Positions 9,433 to 18,773 of a stretch of 64,000 nt of DNA are shown one piece after another (position 1 is the first letter of the stretch; each line of letters starts with the position of its first letter). The stretch covers positions 2,021,001 to 2,085,000 of the forward strand of contig CP065014.1 in assembly GCA_016700335.1 (NCBI GenBank), read 5' to 3'. The translations under genes and the position numbers were made by a program. The notes beneath the pieces are model-generated. The model did no database searches and was not told where the DNA came from. It saw only the letters and a list, made by a program, of their open reading frames with translations. Source of the DNA: Chlorobiota bacterium (GTDB lineage: Bacteria > Bacteroidota > Ignavibacteria > OLB7).

Positions 9433-9688
9433 TTATCTATTTACAAGATACCATAATTGCAATGGCTTAGTTAACACACCTTTTGAATAACCATTATCAT
9501 TTTCTAATAATATGTAATAGTCTCCTTTATCAAAATTAGTGAAGAAAAACTTGTTTTATAATTGGTGTTATAATCCTATCTTGGTTAAAAACCACATTTA
9601 TCAATACAAATAAAACTACAACTAATTTTATGATAAAAACATTAGAATTAACCTGAAACTGCTTCCTACAATAATTAATGGATTTCAT
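9433..9688 (-). pseudogene. Frameshifted small gene relic in the nuoD-nuoH gap
   Basis: From an ATG at 9688 the minus strand codes 50 residues with a hydrophobic segment (KLVVVLFVLINVVF) and stops at 9536. The next frame, starting inside the same run of five Ts near 9548, continues for about 38 codons to a stop at 9433 and reads as convincing protein (FFTNFDKGDYYILLENDNGY). Removing one T would fuse them into a membrane-anchored or secreted protein of about 85 residues. This suggests a gene broken by a homopolymer indel, or a sequencing error in one. No family recognised. It lies in the operon position usually held by nuoEFG but bears no resemblance to them. Confidence 0.45.
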
Positions 9689-9810
9689 ATTTTCTAAAAA
9701 ATTAAATATGTTTCTTTAGTTCATCTACCCTCTGTTCTTAATAATTTATGCTATTTTTTAAACAAGAATCTAGCTCAATTTATAAATTAATAATTAACTG
9801 CTAACTGTAA

Positions 9811-11019
9811 TTATCTATCAACCTCACCCATTACAAAATCAAAAGAACCCATAATTGCAATTAAATCTGCTATATAATGACCTCGTGTAACATCAGCTAA
9901 TATACTTAAGTTTACAAAGCAAGGTGGACGAACTTTAACTCTATAGGGATTTATATTTCCATCAGAAATAATATAATAACCTAACTCTCCTTTTGAAGTT
10001 TCTGTTCTTGAATATATCTCTCCAACAGGTGGTTTTATTCGCTTTGGAACATCTTTTTGAACATCTCCATGTAGTATAGAAGGTGTTTTTCTACAATCTC
10101 TAACTGCTTGTTCAACAATTTTTATTGATTCTTCAATTTCCCTTACTCTAACCCAATATCTGTTAAAACAATCCCCAACTTTAGATCCATCATTATTATT
10201 CCCAATTGGAATTTCAAAATCGAATCTATCATAAATTGAATATTTATCATCTCTTCTTATATCCCATTTCATTCCAGAAGCCCTAAGCATTGGTCCTGTT
10301 ATTCCATAGTTAATAGCAACATCTAAAGGCATAACTCCAATTCCTTTAGTTCTTGTATGAAAAATTTTATTACCTGTAAGGAGTTCACTAACTTCATATA
10401 AAGTTCTTTTCAATTGTATAAGAAAAGAATCTATATCTTCTAGAAAAGTTGGATAAACATCATAACTTAAGCCACCAATCCAGATATAATTATAAAGTAA
10501 CCTAGCTCCACATAACTTCTCGAAGATATTAAGTATAATTTCTCGATCTCGGAAGCAATAAAGGAAAGGTGTAAATGCTCCAACATCTAAACCATAAGTA
10601 CCAATTCCTCCAACTAAATGTGCAGCTATTCTATTTAACTCACAAACGATTACACGAATATATTCTACTTTTTCACTAACCTTTATATCAAGCATTTGTT
10701 CTAATGCTAATGAATATCCCCAATCATTATTCATAGCTCCTAAGTAATCCATTCTGTCACAATATGGTATAACTTGTGGGTAGGTCATTGATTCACAATG
10801 TTTTTCAAAACAGCGATGTAAATAACCTAAATAGGGAATAACATCTACAACCAATTCACCATCAATAACCATCTCAACTCTAAATACTCCATGTGTAGAT
10901 GGGTGCTGAGGACCCATATTAACAACCATCTCCTCAGTGCGTAAGGTTCTTTCGCCTCTAAGTTCTTTAATCTGATGGTCAACTCCAGTAACTAATAAGT
11001 TGTCTGTTATCTCAGGCAT
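9811..11019 (-). CDS. nuoD: NADH-quinone oxidoreductase subunit D
   Basis: NuoD is the 49-kDa-type subunit that, with NuoB, forms the quinone-reduction site. The 402-residue protein shows MVVNMGPQHPSTHGVFRVEM with the quinone-site histidines, YLHRCFEKHCE, and the C-terminal ending IAIMGSFDFVMGEVDR typical of the family. ATG start. NuoC is encoded separately rather than fused, and here it is separated from nuoD by two unrelated small genes. The next complex I gene downstream is nuoH, with nuoE, nuoF and nuoG missing. Confidence 0.96.
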   Translation of the reverse strand: MPEITDNLLVTGVDHQIKELRGERTLRTEEMVVNMGPQHPSTHGVFRVEMVIDGELVVDVIPYLGYLHRCFEKHCESMTYPQVIPYCDRMDYLGAMNNDWGYSLALEQMLDIKVSEKVEYIRVIVCELNRIAAHLVGGIGTYGLDVGAFTPFLYCFRDREIILNIFEKLCGARLLYNYIWIGGLSYDVYPTFLEDIDSFLIQLKRTLYEVSELLTGNKIFHTRTKGIGVMPLDVAINYGITGPMLRASGMKWDIRRDDKYSIYDRFDFEIPIGNNNDGSKVGDCFNRYWVRVREIEESIKIVEQAVRDCRKTPSILHGDVQKDVPKRIKPPVGEIYSRTETSKGELGYYIISDGNINPYRVKVRPPCFVNLSILADVTRGHYIADLIAIMGSFDFVMGEVDR

Positions 11020-11111
11020 AAAATTTTTATAATTCTCAATTTATATTTAATTAAATAAATCCAAAATATACCACTTACAAATTTTAATTTTTTTTTTGCA
11101 AATAGATTTGC

Positions 11112-11558
11112 TTATTTAAAACTAGATTCTTTACCCAATAATTTTCTTAATAATCCAATTTGACCTATATGATATGATTCATGTTGAAAAAGAAAAATTA
11201 CAGTTTTTAATTGCTTTTCATCAAGTTCACTATTTTTCAAACCAGTTGTTATAGCCTCATGAGTTGATTTAAACAAATCTAATAATTCTTCAAATCTTAA
11301 AAAATTACTGTTTAAATTAAAAAAAGTACCTCTATCGTAAACATCTTGTAAACTACTAATATCAAAATTACTATTCCCTAAATTATTGTTTAATAATTGA
11401 AATCTAGTGAGAACAATATGACCTAGAATCCAGTTAACTGTACTAATATATTGAATTTCAATTATAGATTCTTCATGAATTATCCCATCAACATTCTTTA
11501 ACAACATTACTTCATTTACTTTCGGTAAATATGAAACAATATCAATTAAGGAAGTCAT
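11112..11558 (-). CDS. DinB-like four-helix metal-binding protein inserted in the nuo operon
   Basis: This 148-residue soluble helical protein fits the DinB/DUF664-like superfamily. The likely metal triad is H47 in NWILGH and H126/H130 in HESYHIGQIG, spaced as in that family. Members include thiol-dependent transferases and many proteins of unknown role; the substrate here cannot be told. Its ATG overlaps the stop of the upstream small membrane gene by one base, so the two are probably translationally coupled. It has no known role in complex I, although it lies between nuoC and nuoD. Confidence 0.75.
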   Translation of the reverse strand: MTSLIDIVSYLPKVNEVMLLKNVDGIIHEESIIEIQYISTVNWILGHIVLTRFQLLNNNLGNSNFDISSLQDVYDRGTFFNLNSNFLRFEELLDLFKSTHEAITTGLKNSELDEKQLKTVIFLFQHESYHIGQIGLLRKLLGKESSFK

Positions 11559-11788
11559 TAATTTTTAATAGATATTTTTTTTACAAAATACCTATAAGCC
11601 CCAATTGATGCTATGCTTGCAAAAAAAGCAACAATAGAAGCTACCAACAAATAAGTTGAAGTACCATCTTTATCATTATTGATCATTAAAAAATAGAATC
11701 CTAAAAATGCAGATCCTGCTAAAGCATTAAATCCAGCTATTACTAAAAATCCAGATACAGCAGATTTATTTTTATTACTTGAGAACAA
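11558..11788 (-). CDS. Small two-helix membrane protein of unknown function
   Basis: This 76-residue protein has a short charged N-terminus and two hydrophobic helices (about residues 11-34 and 44-65) separated by a polar NNDKDGTS turn, then a basic tail. I recognise no family. Its stop codon overlaps the ATG of the DinB-like gene by one base. The pair sits between nuoC and nuoD on the operon strand and would be co-transcribed with complex I. Start position is uncertain by a few codons. Confidence 0.6.
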   Translation of the reverse strand: MFSSNKNKSAVSGFLVIAGFNALAGSAFLGFYFLMINNDKDGTSTYLLVASIVAFFASIASIGAYRYFVKKISIKN

Positions 11789-11823
11789 ATTAATATTATT
11801 TAAATTATTTTATACAAACAAAC

Positions 11824-12360
11824 CTAATAAGGTATTTTCATGCCATTATAATACTCTGGAGTTTCATAGTCTTTTCTTAGAGGAAAACCAACCCAATCAT
11901 CTGGTAATAAAATCCTTCTTAAATCTGGGTGCTCTTCAAATATAATTCCATACATATCATATCCTTCTCTTTCATGCCAATCTGTTGATCTCCATATTCT
12001 AGAAACTGAAGCAATTTTTGGATCATCTATTGGAATGTAAACTCTTAATGCACATTTATGGATTGTTTCCCATCCATTTTTAGTTTCTTGTAAAGAAGAT
12101 AAATGATAAACAACACCAAGTTGATTATTATATTCCTGACTTTTCATTTTTCTAAAATCAACACATGAAAGTAAATTACAAGTATTCATTTTATATTTTT
12201 CATCATCTCTTAAATATAAACAGACATCTCTAATCCATTCCCTATTAACAATAATAAATGGGGTTCCTGTAGTTGGGGGTTCAATTCTAATTTCACCAAT
12301 CATATCAGAGAATTTTGATTGTAAATCAGAATATATTTGTTCAATGGAATATGGATTCAT
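11824..12360 (-). CDS. nuoC: NADH-quinone oxidoreductase subunit C
   Basis: NuoC is the 30-kDa-type structural subunit of the complex I peripheral arm. The 178-residue protein contains the family signature WHEREGYDMYGIIFEEHPDL followed by RRILLPDDWVGFPLRKDYE. ATG start; 34 bases after nuoB. It is not fused to NuoD, unlike in E. coli. Confidence 0.95.
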   Translation of the reverse strand: MNPYSIEQIYSDLQSKFSDMIGEIRIEPPTTGTPFIIVNREWIRDVCLYLRDDEKYKMNTCNLLSCVDFRKMKSQEYNNQLGVVYHLSSLQETKNGWETIHKCALRVYIPIDDPKIASVSRIWRSTDWHEREGYDMYGIIFEEHPDLRRILLPDDWVGFPLRKDYETPEYYNGMKIPY

Positions 12361-12394
12361 TTCTTGTAATTGAAAAGAAAAATTAAAATTTGAA

Positions 12395-12913
12395 TTATGA
12401 AATAAATTCTTTTTGTTTTACAGATAAACTTTGATTTCGAACTTTATCTCTTAGCCTTAGAAGACCTTCAAGCAATGCTTCAGGTCTTGGTGGACAACCT
12501 GGAACATAAACATCAACTGGAATAATTCTATCAACACCTTTTAGAACATGATATCCATGTTCCCAATAAGGACCACCACAATTTGAACAACTCCCCATTG
12601 AAATTACGTATCTTGGCTCAGGCATTTGTTCATACAATCGCTTGACTCTAGTAGCCATTTTAAGAGTAACAGTTCCAGAAATTATTATAACATCACTATG
12701 CCTTGGGCTTGGTCTTGGGATTACTCCAAAGCGCATCATATCGAAGTCTGAAGCATTTGCAGCCATAAATTCTATTGCACAACAAGCCAATCCAAAACCC
12801 ATCTGCCAAATTGAATTAAGTCTACCCCAATTTAGCAATGTTTCAACAGATGTAAGAACAATATTTCCTTGATCGAAGGACTCAACACTATCTAATTTAT
12901 TTAATAAACCCAT
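12395..12913 (-). CDS. nuoB: NADH-quinone oxidoreductase subunit B (cluster N2)
   Basis: NuoB carries the terminal 4Fe-4S cluster N2 next to the quinone site. All four ligands are visible: the tandem C44-C45 in GLACCAIEF, C109 in SMGSCSNCGG and C140 in YVPGCPPRPEALL. The 172-residue length is normal. ATG start; it lies 104 bases downstream of nuoA. Confidence 0.96.
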   Translation of the reverse strand: MGLLNKLDSVESFDQGNIVLTSVETLLNWGRLNSIWQMGFGLACCAIEFMAANASDFDMMRFGVIPRPSPRHSDVIIISGTVTLKMATRVKRLYEQMPEPRYVISMGSCSNCGGPYWEHGYHVLKGVDRIIPVDVYVPGCPPRPEALLEGLLRLRDKVRNQSLSVKQKEFIS

Positions 12914-13017
12914 ATTAAGAAAATTATAAATTTAGGAGTTATTATGATTTACCTTCTTTATTATAAGAAAGTACATTTTAAGAGAGAATCTTAAATTAAA
13001 CTTTGTACATTAATTCA

Positions 13018-13482
13018 CTAAGCCTCAACCTTTTCAGTAACTGGAATTGATGTAGTAGTTGAAGGTCTAAATCGAGGTTTATCTTTTATTAATAATGAAT
13101 CTAAATCTGGTGCAGGTGGTTTTGGAACTATCCAATCCAAATCTCCCTTTTTCCACAAATAAATGTAACCAACAAGCAAGATAAATATAAATCCCATATC
13201 TAACCATAGTGCAGTAGGACCTAACTCACGGAAAACTGTTGCCCAAGGAAAAAGTAGAACAAATTCAAGATCGAATAGTAGGAATGCAAGAGCAATTACG
13301 TAGAATCGCAAATTGAATTTTATATGTGATGGTCCTTCAGCATCTTCACCACATTCATAAATCATCATCTTTTCACGCGTTGGTCTTTTTGGTCGAATAA
13401 AGAAATTTGCGATGAGACCACCAGCAACAAATATAGCACCTAAAATAAAAAATACAAAAATTTTCCCAAATTCGGTTAGCAT
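13018..13482 (-). CDS. nuoA: NADH-quinone oxidoreductase subunit A
   Basis: NuoA is a three-helix subunit at the quinone-chamber end of the membrane arm. The conserved acidic loop and helix are present: YECGEDAEGPSHIKFNLRFY and ALAFLLFDLEFVLLFPWA. At 154 residues it is slightly longer than many homologues because of a Pro/Thr-rich C-terminal tail. ATG start. It is the first gene of the operon, and the 293-base gap to the divergent recombinase gene should contain the operon promoter, though I see no clear box. Confidence 0.95.
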   Translation of the reverse strand: MLTEFGKIFVFFILGAIFVAGGLIANFFIRPKRPTREKMMIYECGEDAEGPSHIKFNLRFYVIALAFLLFDLEFVLLFPWATVFRELGPTALWLDMGFIFILLVGYIYLWKKGDLDWIVPKPPAPDLDSLLIKDKPRFRPSTTTSIPVTEKVEA

Positions 13483-13775
13483 GTTTTATAATAAAGATTT
13501 AAGTAACTAATGATTTTAAAGAGAGATATTATGAGAAATAACACCTACAAATATGCGTAAAATTTTCATTTTAGAAAAACTTTAATTTATTCTAAAACCT
13601 TATTTATAAGTTATACCAATAATATTTAAATTTTGAATTAAAAATTATCAAAACCTATCAAAGAAAATTGCTTAGTTTTATATAAATTTAACAAGTTTGT
13701 TTGATCACTAAAATTAAATTTTTTAATTAATTAAATCTAAGAACCATTTTATAAAATTGTTTACTACTTTACAAT

Positions 13776-14681
13776 ATGAATAATTCAATGATTGATATTA
13801 AAGAAAATTTTATAAAACATTTACTTAATCAAAGATTATACTCTAAAAGAACAGGAGAGATTTATTCTGATTCTCTAAATAGGTTCTATTTACATTTACA
13901 AATAGTTTTAAATTCAGATGATTTTCAATATACTGATATTACATTTCAGGAAGTTAGAAGTTTTGTTATAGGAATGCATAAGTCAGGATTAGCTCGTGCT
14001 ACTATAATGCAGCATTTATCTGCAGTTAAGTCATTCTTTAAATATGTTCAGTCCCAAGGACTTATTTTAAATAATCCAGCAAAACTTATAAAATCACCCA
14101 AACAAGCAAAAAAACTTCCAACTTTTTTAACTAAAGAACAAATATTAGAAATTGTAAACAAACCAAATTTATATTCAAAGAACGGACTAAGAGACACAAC
14201 AATTATAGAACTACTATATTCAACAGGAATTCGAAGAGGTGAATTATGTGGAATAAAATTAAACAATATCAATTTAAAAGAAAATACTATAAAAGTTTTA
14301 GGAAAAGGTAATAAAGAAAGGATTGTTGTATTTGGTAGTTATGCTAAAGATAAGTTAATTAAATATATTGAGTTCAGAAATGATAATTATCCAACAAATA
14401 CTAAATTTCTTTTTCTTAATAATAAAGGAAATCCTGTTAATGGAAAATTAGTTTATGATATTGTAAAAAAGTATATAACTGGTACTAGTGAAGATAAAAA
14501 GAAAAGCCCTCATGTTTTAAGACATTCTTTTGCAACTCATTTATTAGATTCAGGTGCTGGTATTGCTGAGATTGGGGAATTGCTTGGTCATAGTAAATTA
14601 TCTACAACTCAAATATATACTCATTTAACAATTGAAAAATTAAAAGAATCATATAATCAAGCTCATCCAAGAAGTGACTGA
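13776..14681 (+). CDS. Tyrosine recombinase, XerC/XerD type
   Basis: This 301-residue tyrosine recombinase has the SAM-like N-terminal core-binding domain (about residues 8-95) and the catalytic domain (about 110-295). The catalytic set is visible: R153 in TGIRRGEL, a lysine in VLGKGNKER, H246-x-x-R249 in HVLRHSFATHLL, H272 in LLGHSKLSTTQIYTH and the nucleophile Y281. XerC/D resolve chromosome dimers at dif. The size and full motif set fit Xer rather than a phage integrase, and no integrated element or att repeat is visible nearby. XerC cannot be separated from XerD by eye. Start may be M1 or M5. Confidence 0.88.
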   Translation: MNNSMIDIKENFIKHLLNQRLYSKRTGEIYSDSLNRFYLHLQIVLNSDDFQYTDITFQEVRSFVIGMHKSGLARATIMQHLSAVKSFFKYVQSQGLILNNPAKLIKSPKQAKKLPTFLTKEQILEIVNKPNLYSKNGLRDTTIIELLYSTGIRRGELCGIKLNNINLKENTIKVLGKGNKERIVVFGSYAKDKLIKYIEFRNDNYPTNTKFLFLNNKGNPVNGKLVYDIVKKYITGTSEDKKKSPHVLRHSFATHLLDSGAGIAEIGELLGHSKLSTTQIYTHLTIEKLKESYNQAHPRSD

Positions 14682-14744
14682 TAATTAATATTGGTATTCT
14701 AATATTTACAAACATTTTTTAAACATTTAAATCCTACAACCTAC

Positions 14745-15665
14745 ATGAAAAAGCCTAATCTTTTCATATTAATTTTCATTTTGATACTCAACTTTTCTTG
14801 CAAACCAACTGTTCAACCTAATGAACCCTATGTTGAGGTTTTGTGTAGTGATGATATAGAAACTGATGATCAAGTTTTAAATATTCTACACTCATTAAAT
14901 CCAGATTTTAAAAATTTGTACTTTTCAAAAACCGTTAGTAATGAAGTTAAAAATGTATGTAAAGATATAGTTTTACCTACTTGGATAAAATTAGATTTCG
15001 ATGGAAATAGATATTGTGATTTTATCTGTAGAGTTAATGATGGTTTATCTTCATATAAGATAGTAATTATGCAACCTTCAAACAAAAAATTTGAATATGT
15101 AAATCTTAGAAGATCTTTTAGAGTAGATTCTCCATGCTTTCTATTAAGACACATTTCAGATAGAATGGGCATTATCTTTAATACACTAGATCAAGAAAAG
15201 ACTAAAAATGATTCCAATATATTTTGGATTCAAGACACTTTAGTTTACTCTCACAAATTTTTTATTGAAAGAAAATTGACAGCAATCAATTATTCAATAA
15301 AAAAAATTATTTATAAAAGAACTGGTTGTTTTGGTGCTTGCCCAATTTATGAATTAGAATTTAATGATGATTTAAAATTAAATTATAATGGAATTAGATT
15401 TAATAAAAAAGATGGGAAGTATTTAACAACAGTTACTGATAGTACTTTTGATAATTTAACAGGGATTTTAAACGAAATTGATTTTACAAAACTTAAGGAG
15501 AATTATTTTGTAAATGTAACAGATATGGAAAGTGGGATATTAGAAGTTTATTATGGTGATAATAAAGTTAAAATTATAAACGATTATGCTCTTCAAGGTA
15601 CTTATGGCTTAATTGCTTTACATAAAATTATGGATGAAATATCTCAAAGAACAGATTGGAAATAA
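14745..15665 (+). CDS. Lipoprotein with C-terminal DUF6438-like domain
   Basis: A hydrophobic signal with lipobox LNFSC (lipidated C19) predicts a 306-residue lipoprotein. The C-terminal 120 residues, beginning YSIKKIIYKRTGCFGACPIY, match the DUF6438 pattern, whose hallmark is RTGCFGxCPxY with two close cysteines. The middle section (about 30-180) is unrecognised. Function of the family is unknown. It follows the recombinase on the same strand by 63 bases and converges on recX, the two stop codons being only two bases apart. Confidence 0.72.
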   Translation: MKKPNLFILIFILILNFSCKPTVQPNEPYVEVLCSDDIETDDQVLNILHSLNPDFKNLYFSKTVSNEVKNVCKDIVLPTWIKLDFDGNRYCDFICRVNDGLSSYKIVIMQPSNKKFEYVNLRRSFRVDSPCFLLRHISDRMGIIFNTLDQEKTKNDSNIFWIQDTLVYSHKFFIERKLTAINYSIKKIIYKRTGCFGACPIYELEFNDDLKLNYNGIRFNKKDGKYLTTVTDSTFDNLTGILNEIDFTKLKENYFVNVTDMESGILEVYYGDNKVKIINDYALQGTYGLIALHKIMDEISQRTDWK

Positions 15666-15667
15666 TT

Positions 15668-16318
15668 TTAATTTATAACTAATTTTTCGATTACCTTTTT
15701 AATTATATCCCAAGAAAATCCCCTACTTAATAGAAAATTTGATAAAGAGTTTTTTATTTTGTAGGGTTCTTTATGTCTAATGTATTTTATTTTTCTTTCA
15801 GCAATTTCAAATGCAATTGAAATTTCAGTATCTAAGTCTAATTCATCTAAGATTTTTTTTGAAACATCTTTATCAATTCCTTTTTTATATAATTCAAATA
15901 ATAATTTATTTTTCCCAATTTTTCTAATATTCATTTTACTATTTATAAATGCTTTAGTAAAAATTTCATCATCTATAAATTTATATTCAATTAAAAATTT
16001 AGTTACATCATTGATAGCAGTTTCTGAAAAATCATTTTGAATTAGTTTTTGTTTCATTTCTAATTGTGACCTTAATCTTGTTTGTATATATCTTAAGCTT
16101 ACCGTTTTTGCTCTATGAAGTTCATCTGCTCTTAATACATCTGAAATTAATTTATCATCAAGTTTTTCATTCTTATATAATTGATATTTTTGCCTTACTT
16201 CATCAGATACTGCAAACAAGAATTCATTATCACAAAAAACAGACCATCTGTTATTCTTTTTAGTTTTTAAAACATTACTAATTAACTTGCTTTCATTTTT
16301 ACTTTTATTAATATCCAT
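15668..16318 (-). CDS. recX: Regulatory protein RecX
   Basis: RecX is a small helical protein that caps and inhibits RecA filaments. The 216-residue protein shows the expected three-helix repeat architecture, with the first-repeat signature RYIQTRLRSQLEMKQKL and the later FLLSRGFSWDIIKKVIEKL. The N-terminal 70 residues resemble the extended N-terminus seen in Bacteroidota RecX. It is not adjacent to recA here. ATG start; the gene lies 114 bases downstream of aroE on the same strand. Confidence 0.85.
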   Translation of the reverse strand: MDINKSKNESKLISNVLKTKKNNRWSVFCDNEFLFAVSDEVRQKYQLYKNEKLDDKLISDVLRADELHRAKTVSLRYIQTRLRSQLEMKQKLIQNDFSETAINDVTKFLIEYKFIDDEIFTKAFINSKMNIRKIGKNKLLFELYKKGIDKDVSKKILDELDLDTEISIAFEIAERKIKYIRHKEPYKIKNSLSNFLLSRGFSWDIIKKVIEKLVIN

Positions 16319-16432
16319 ATTTTAGAGATTTCATTTAAATTGAATTTGCCAATCTTGTTCAATATTGTTTATGAATTTTTCAATAATTATGCTCATAACT
16401 TGAATAAAAAATTTCTTATAAAAAATAGGAAT

Positions 16433-17200
16433 TTAAACTACTTCTGTCCATAATTGAAATGATTTATATGCTTGAAAGTATAGCATATCTAATCCATTTT
16501 TAATTTTACAACCTAATTTACTTGCATGAATTAAAATATCAGTTTGATCTGGAAAATAATTTAAATCATATAAAAATTTTACTTTAATCAATTCTGTATC
16601 AGTAATATTTAATTCTTTAAAATTGTATTTTCCTAAAGGAGTAGCATTTATTAACAAATCAGTTGCAAAATGATTATCAAATGAAACAATTTTAAAATCA
16701 AATTCTTTAAAAATTAACTTTAGTTTTTTTGCTTTTACAATATCACTTGAAAAAACATAAATATTTTTTTTGCAATTATATTTTGAAAGTGCCTTGAGAA
16801 CTGCTCTTGCAGCTCCACCTGAACCAATAATTCCAACAGAATCATAATTTTTGTATTCATTTTCATCTATTGATTTATGGAAACCATAAACATCAGTATT
16901 GTATCCAATTAATCTCCCATTTTCTTTTACAATTGTATTTACACTCCCAACACTTTCAGCTTCAATATTAATAGAATCGAGATATTTAATTATTTCAATT
17001 TTATAAGGAGAAGTAACATTTGCACCAATAAACTCCTTACTTCTTAGTTGATCAGTAACTTCTTTCAACTGATTAACATTAACTTCAAATAGTTTATAAA
17101 CATAATCTAACTTATGTTCATTAATAAGTTTATTTTGAATAAGTGGTGATAACGAATGTTGTATATTTTCTCCTATTAAAACTATTGTTTGCATATTCAA
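16433..17200 (-). CDS. aroE: Shikimate dehydrogenase
   Basis: AroE reduces 3-dehydroshikimate to shikimate with NADPH in aromatic amino acid synthesis. The 255-residue protein has the substrate motif HSLSP (residues 15-19), catalytic K67 in NVTSPYK, D103 in NTDVYGF, and the nucleotide-binding loop GSGGAARAV near residues 127-134. Length is a little short of E. coli AroE (272) but all core motifs are present. ATG start; M3 is possible. Another shikimate-pathway gene, aroQ, lies 2.3 kb away rather than adjacent. Confidence 0.92.
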   Translation of the reverse strand: MNMQTIVLIGENIQHSLSPLIQNKLINEHKLDYVYKLFEVNVNQLKEVTDQLRSKEFIGANVTSPYKIEIIKYLDSINIEAESVGSVNTIVKENGRLIGYNTDVYGFHKSIDENEYKNYDSVGIIGSGGAARAVLKALSKYNCKKNIYVFSSDIVKAKKLKLIFKEFDFKIVSFDNHFATDLLINATPLGKYNFKELNITDTELIKVKFLYDLNYFPDQTDILIHASKLGCKIKNGLDMLYFQAYKSFQLWTEVV

Positions 17201-17499
17201 TCTACATTAATTATTCTTTAAAAATACAATTCTGAATCAATCTAATTTCTAAATAAATTCATTATCATAAATTGAAAATTTAATAAAGAAGTTATTAATT
17301 TGATAAAACAATTTTTAAATTAATAAAATTTATATCGTATTGAAATTAGTTGAAATAAATTTATTTAATTTAATTTGATAAAGATAATTTTAGTCTTAAC
17401 TTTATTTGAATTTAAAATTATTATGTTATTCAGATTGAGTTTTCTAATATTTATTTTTATTTTAAATTTATTTAATAGGTTGATTTATTTTAGAGAACA

Positions 17500-17985
17500 A
17501 TGAAAAATATTTTGTTTTTAGATGATGATTTAAAAAGAACTGAAGAGTTTTTGAATAACTTTTCAAATTCAAATAATGTTATAACTACTGTTGAAAATGC
17601 AGAAGAATGTATTAATAAATTAAAGGATTTTAAATTTGATTTTATAAGTTTAGATCATGATTTGGGTGGTGAAATTTTTGTTGATTCTAGCAGAAAAGAT
17701 ACAGGAATGGAAGTTGTTAGGTTTTTAAATTCAAATAAAACAAATCAAGGATTAATTATAGTGCATTCATATAATCCAGTTGCATCAGCAGGGATGTTTA
17801 TTGAGTTAAATTCTAATGGATATGAAGCATTTCAAATTAAATTTGGAAGTTCTGAATATTTCGATAAAGTATCAAAAATTCTTGATGGAAAAATAATTAG
17901 GTATAAATCTAATAAAACTTATTTTAAAAAAAGTACATTTTCAGATAAGTTAAAAAAATATATAAAATTTATTGTAAAAGGTTGA
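17500..17985 (+). CDS. cREC-type receiver-like protein
   Basis: This 161-residue protein starts like a response-regulator receiver (MKNILFLDDD) but has the features of the cyclic-phosphate-processing receiver (cREC) group: LDHDLGG at residues 51-57 and VHSYNP at 88-93, supplying extra histidines that ordinary receivers lack. cREC domains have been predicted from comparative genomics to process cyclic phosphate ends of nucleic acids or small molecules. There is no output domain, only a basic C-terminal tail. It precedes lptB by 28 bases. The family assignment is from motif memory and moderately sure. Confidence 0.65.
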   Translation: MKNILFLDDDLKRTEEFLNNFSNSNNVITTVENAEECINKLKDFKFDFISLDHDLGGEIFVDSSRKDTGMEVVRFLNSNKTNQGLIIVHSYNPVASAGMFIELNSNGYEAFQIKFGSSEYFDKVSKILDGKIIRYKSNKTYFKKSTFSDKLKKYIKFIVKG

Positions 17986-18013
17986 TTAATATATTTACTA
18001 AATAAAAGCATTA

Positions 18014-18766
18014 ATGAATGATATGAAAATTGAGTTACGAGCTGATAATTTGTACAAATCATATAAAAAAAGAGATGTTGTAAAAGATGTATCAATTAAA
18101 ATTGAACAAGGAGAAGTTGTAGGTTTGTTGGGTCCTAATGGAGCTGGTAAAACTACAACCTTCTATATGATAGTTGGAATAATAAGGCCTAGCAAAGGAG
18201 AGGTTTATTTAGGTGAAGAAAGGATTGATAATATAGCCATGTATAGAAGAGCCAGAAGAGGTATTGGATATTTACCACAGGAGCCATCTGTGTTTAGGAA
18301 ACTTACAGTTGAAGATAACATCCTCGCTGCCTTAGAAATTTGTGGTTACCCTAGAAATAAGCGAAAAGAAAGAATAGAGCAATTACTAGAAGAATTTTCA
18401 ATAACTCACATAAGAAAACAATTAGGTTATATGTTATCTGGGGGTGAAAGGAGAAGAACTGAAATTGCTAGAACATTAGCAACAAACCCAAAATTTATTC
18501 TTTTGGATGAGCCATTTGCTGGTATTGACCCACTTGCAGTTGAAGAAATTATGAATGTTATAATCAGATTAAAAAATCAAGGAATTGGAATTTTAATAAC
18601 AGATCATAATGTTCACGAAACTTTAACTATAACAGATAGATCGTATATACTAATTGAAGGTTCGATATTTTTAGGTGGAACTGCACAGGAAATATCTGAG
18701 AATGAAGGGGTTAGAAAAAGATATTTAGGTGAGAATTTTACTCTAGAAAGGTATATAAAAGATTAA
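18014..18766 (+). CDS. lptB: LPS export ABC transporter ATPase LptB
   Basis: LptB powers extraction of lipopolysaccharide from the inner membrane with LptF/G. The 250-residue ATPase has Walker A GPNGAGKTT (residues 40-48), Q-loop GYLPQEPSVFRKLTVEDN, signature LSGGERRR (141-148), Walker B FILLDEP with E166, and H-loop TDHNVHETL. The string GYLPQEPSVFRKLTVEDN is characteristic of LptB among ABC ATPases. Start is the first ATG; M4 is also possible. Confidence 0.94.
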   Translation: MNDMKIELRADNLYKSYKKRDVVKDVSIKIEQGEVVGLLGPNGAGKTTTFYMIVGIIRPSKGEVYLGEERIDNIAMYRRARRGIGYLPQEPSVFRKLTVEDNILAALEICGYPRNKRKERIEQLLEEFSITHIRKQLGYMLSGGERRRTEIARTLATNPKFILLDEPFAGIDPLAVEEIMNVIIRLKNQGIGILITDHNVHETLTITDRSYILIEGSIFLGGTAQEISENEGVRKRYLGENFTLERYIKD

Positions 18767-18773
18767 CAATTTT

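Noticed and set aside
13776..14681. Tyrosine recombinase considered as the integrase of a mobile island
   Set aside because: It has full-length Xer architecture, is flanked by housekeeping genes, and no tRNA target or flanking direct repeats were found.
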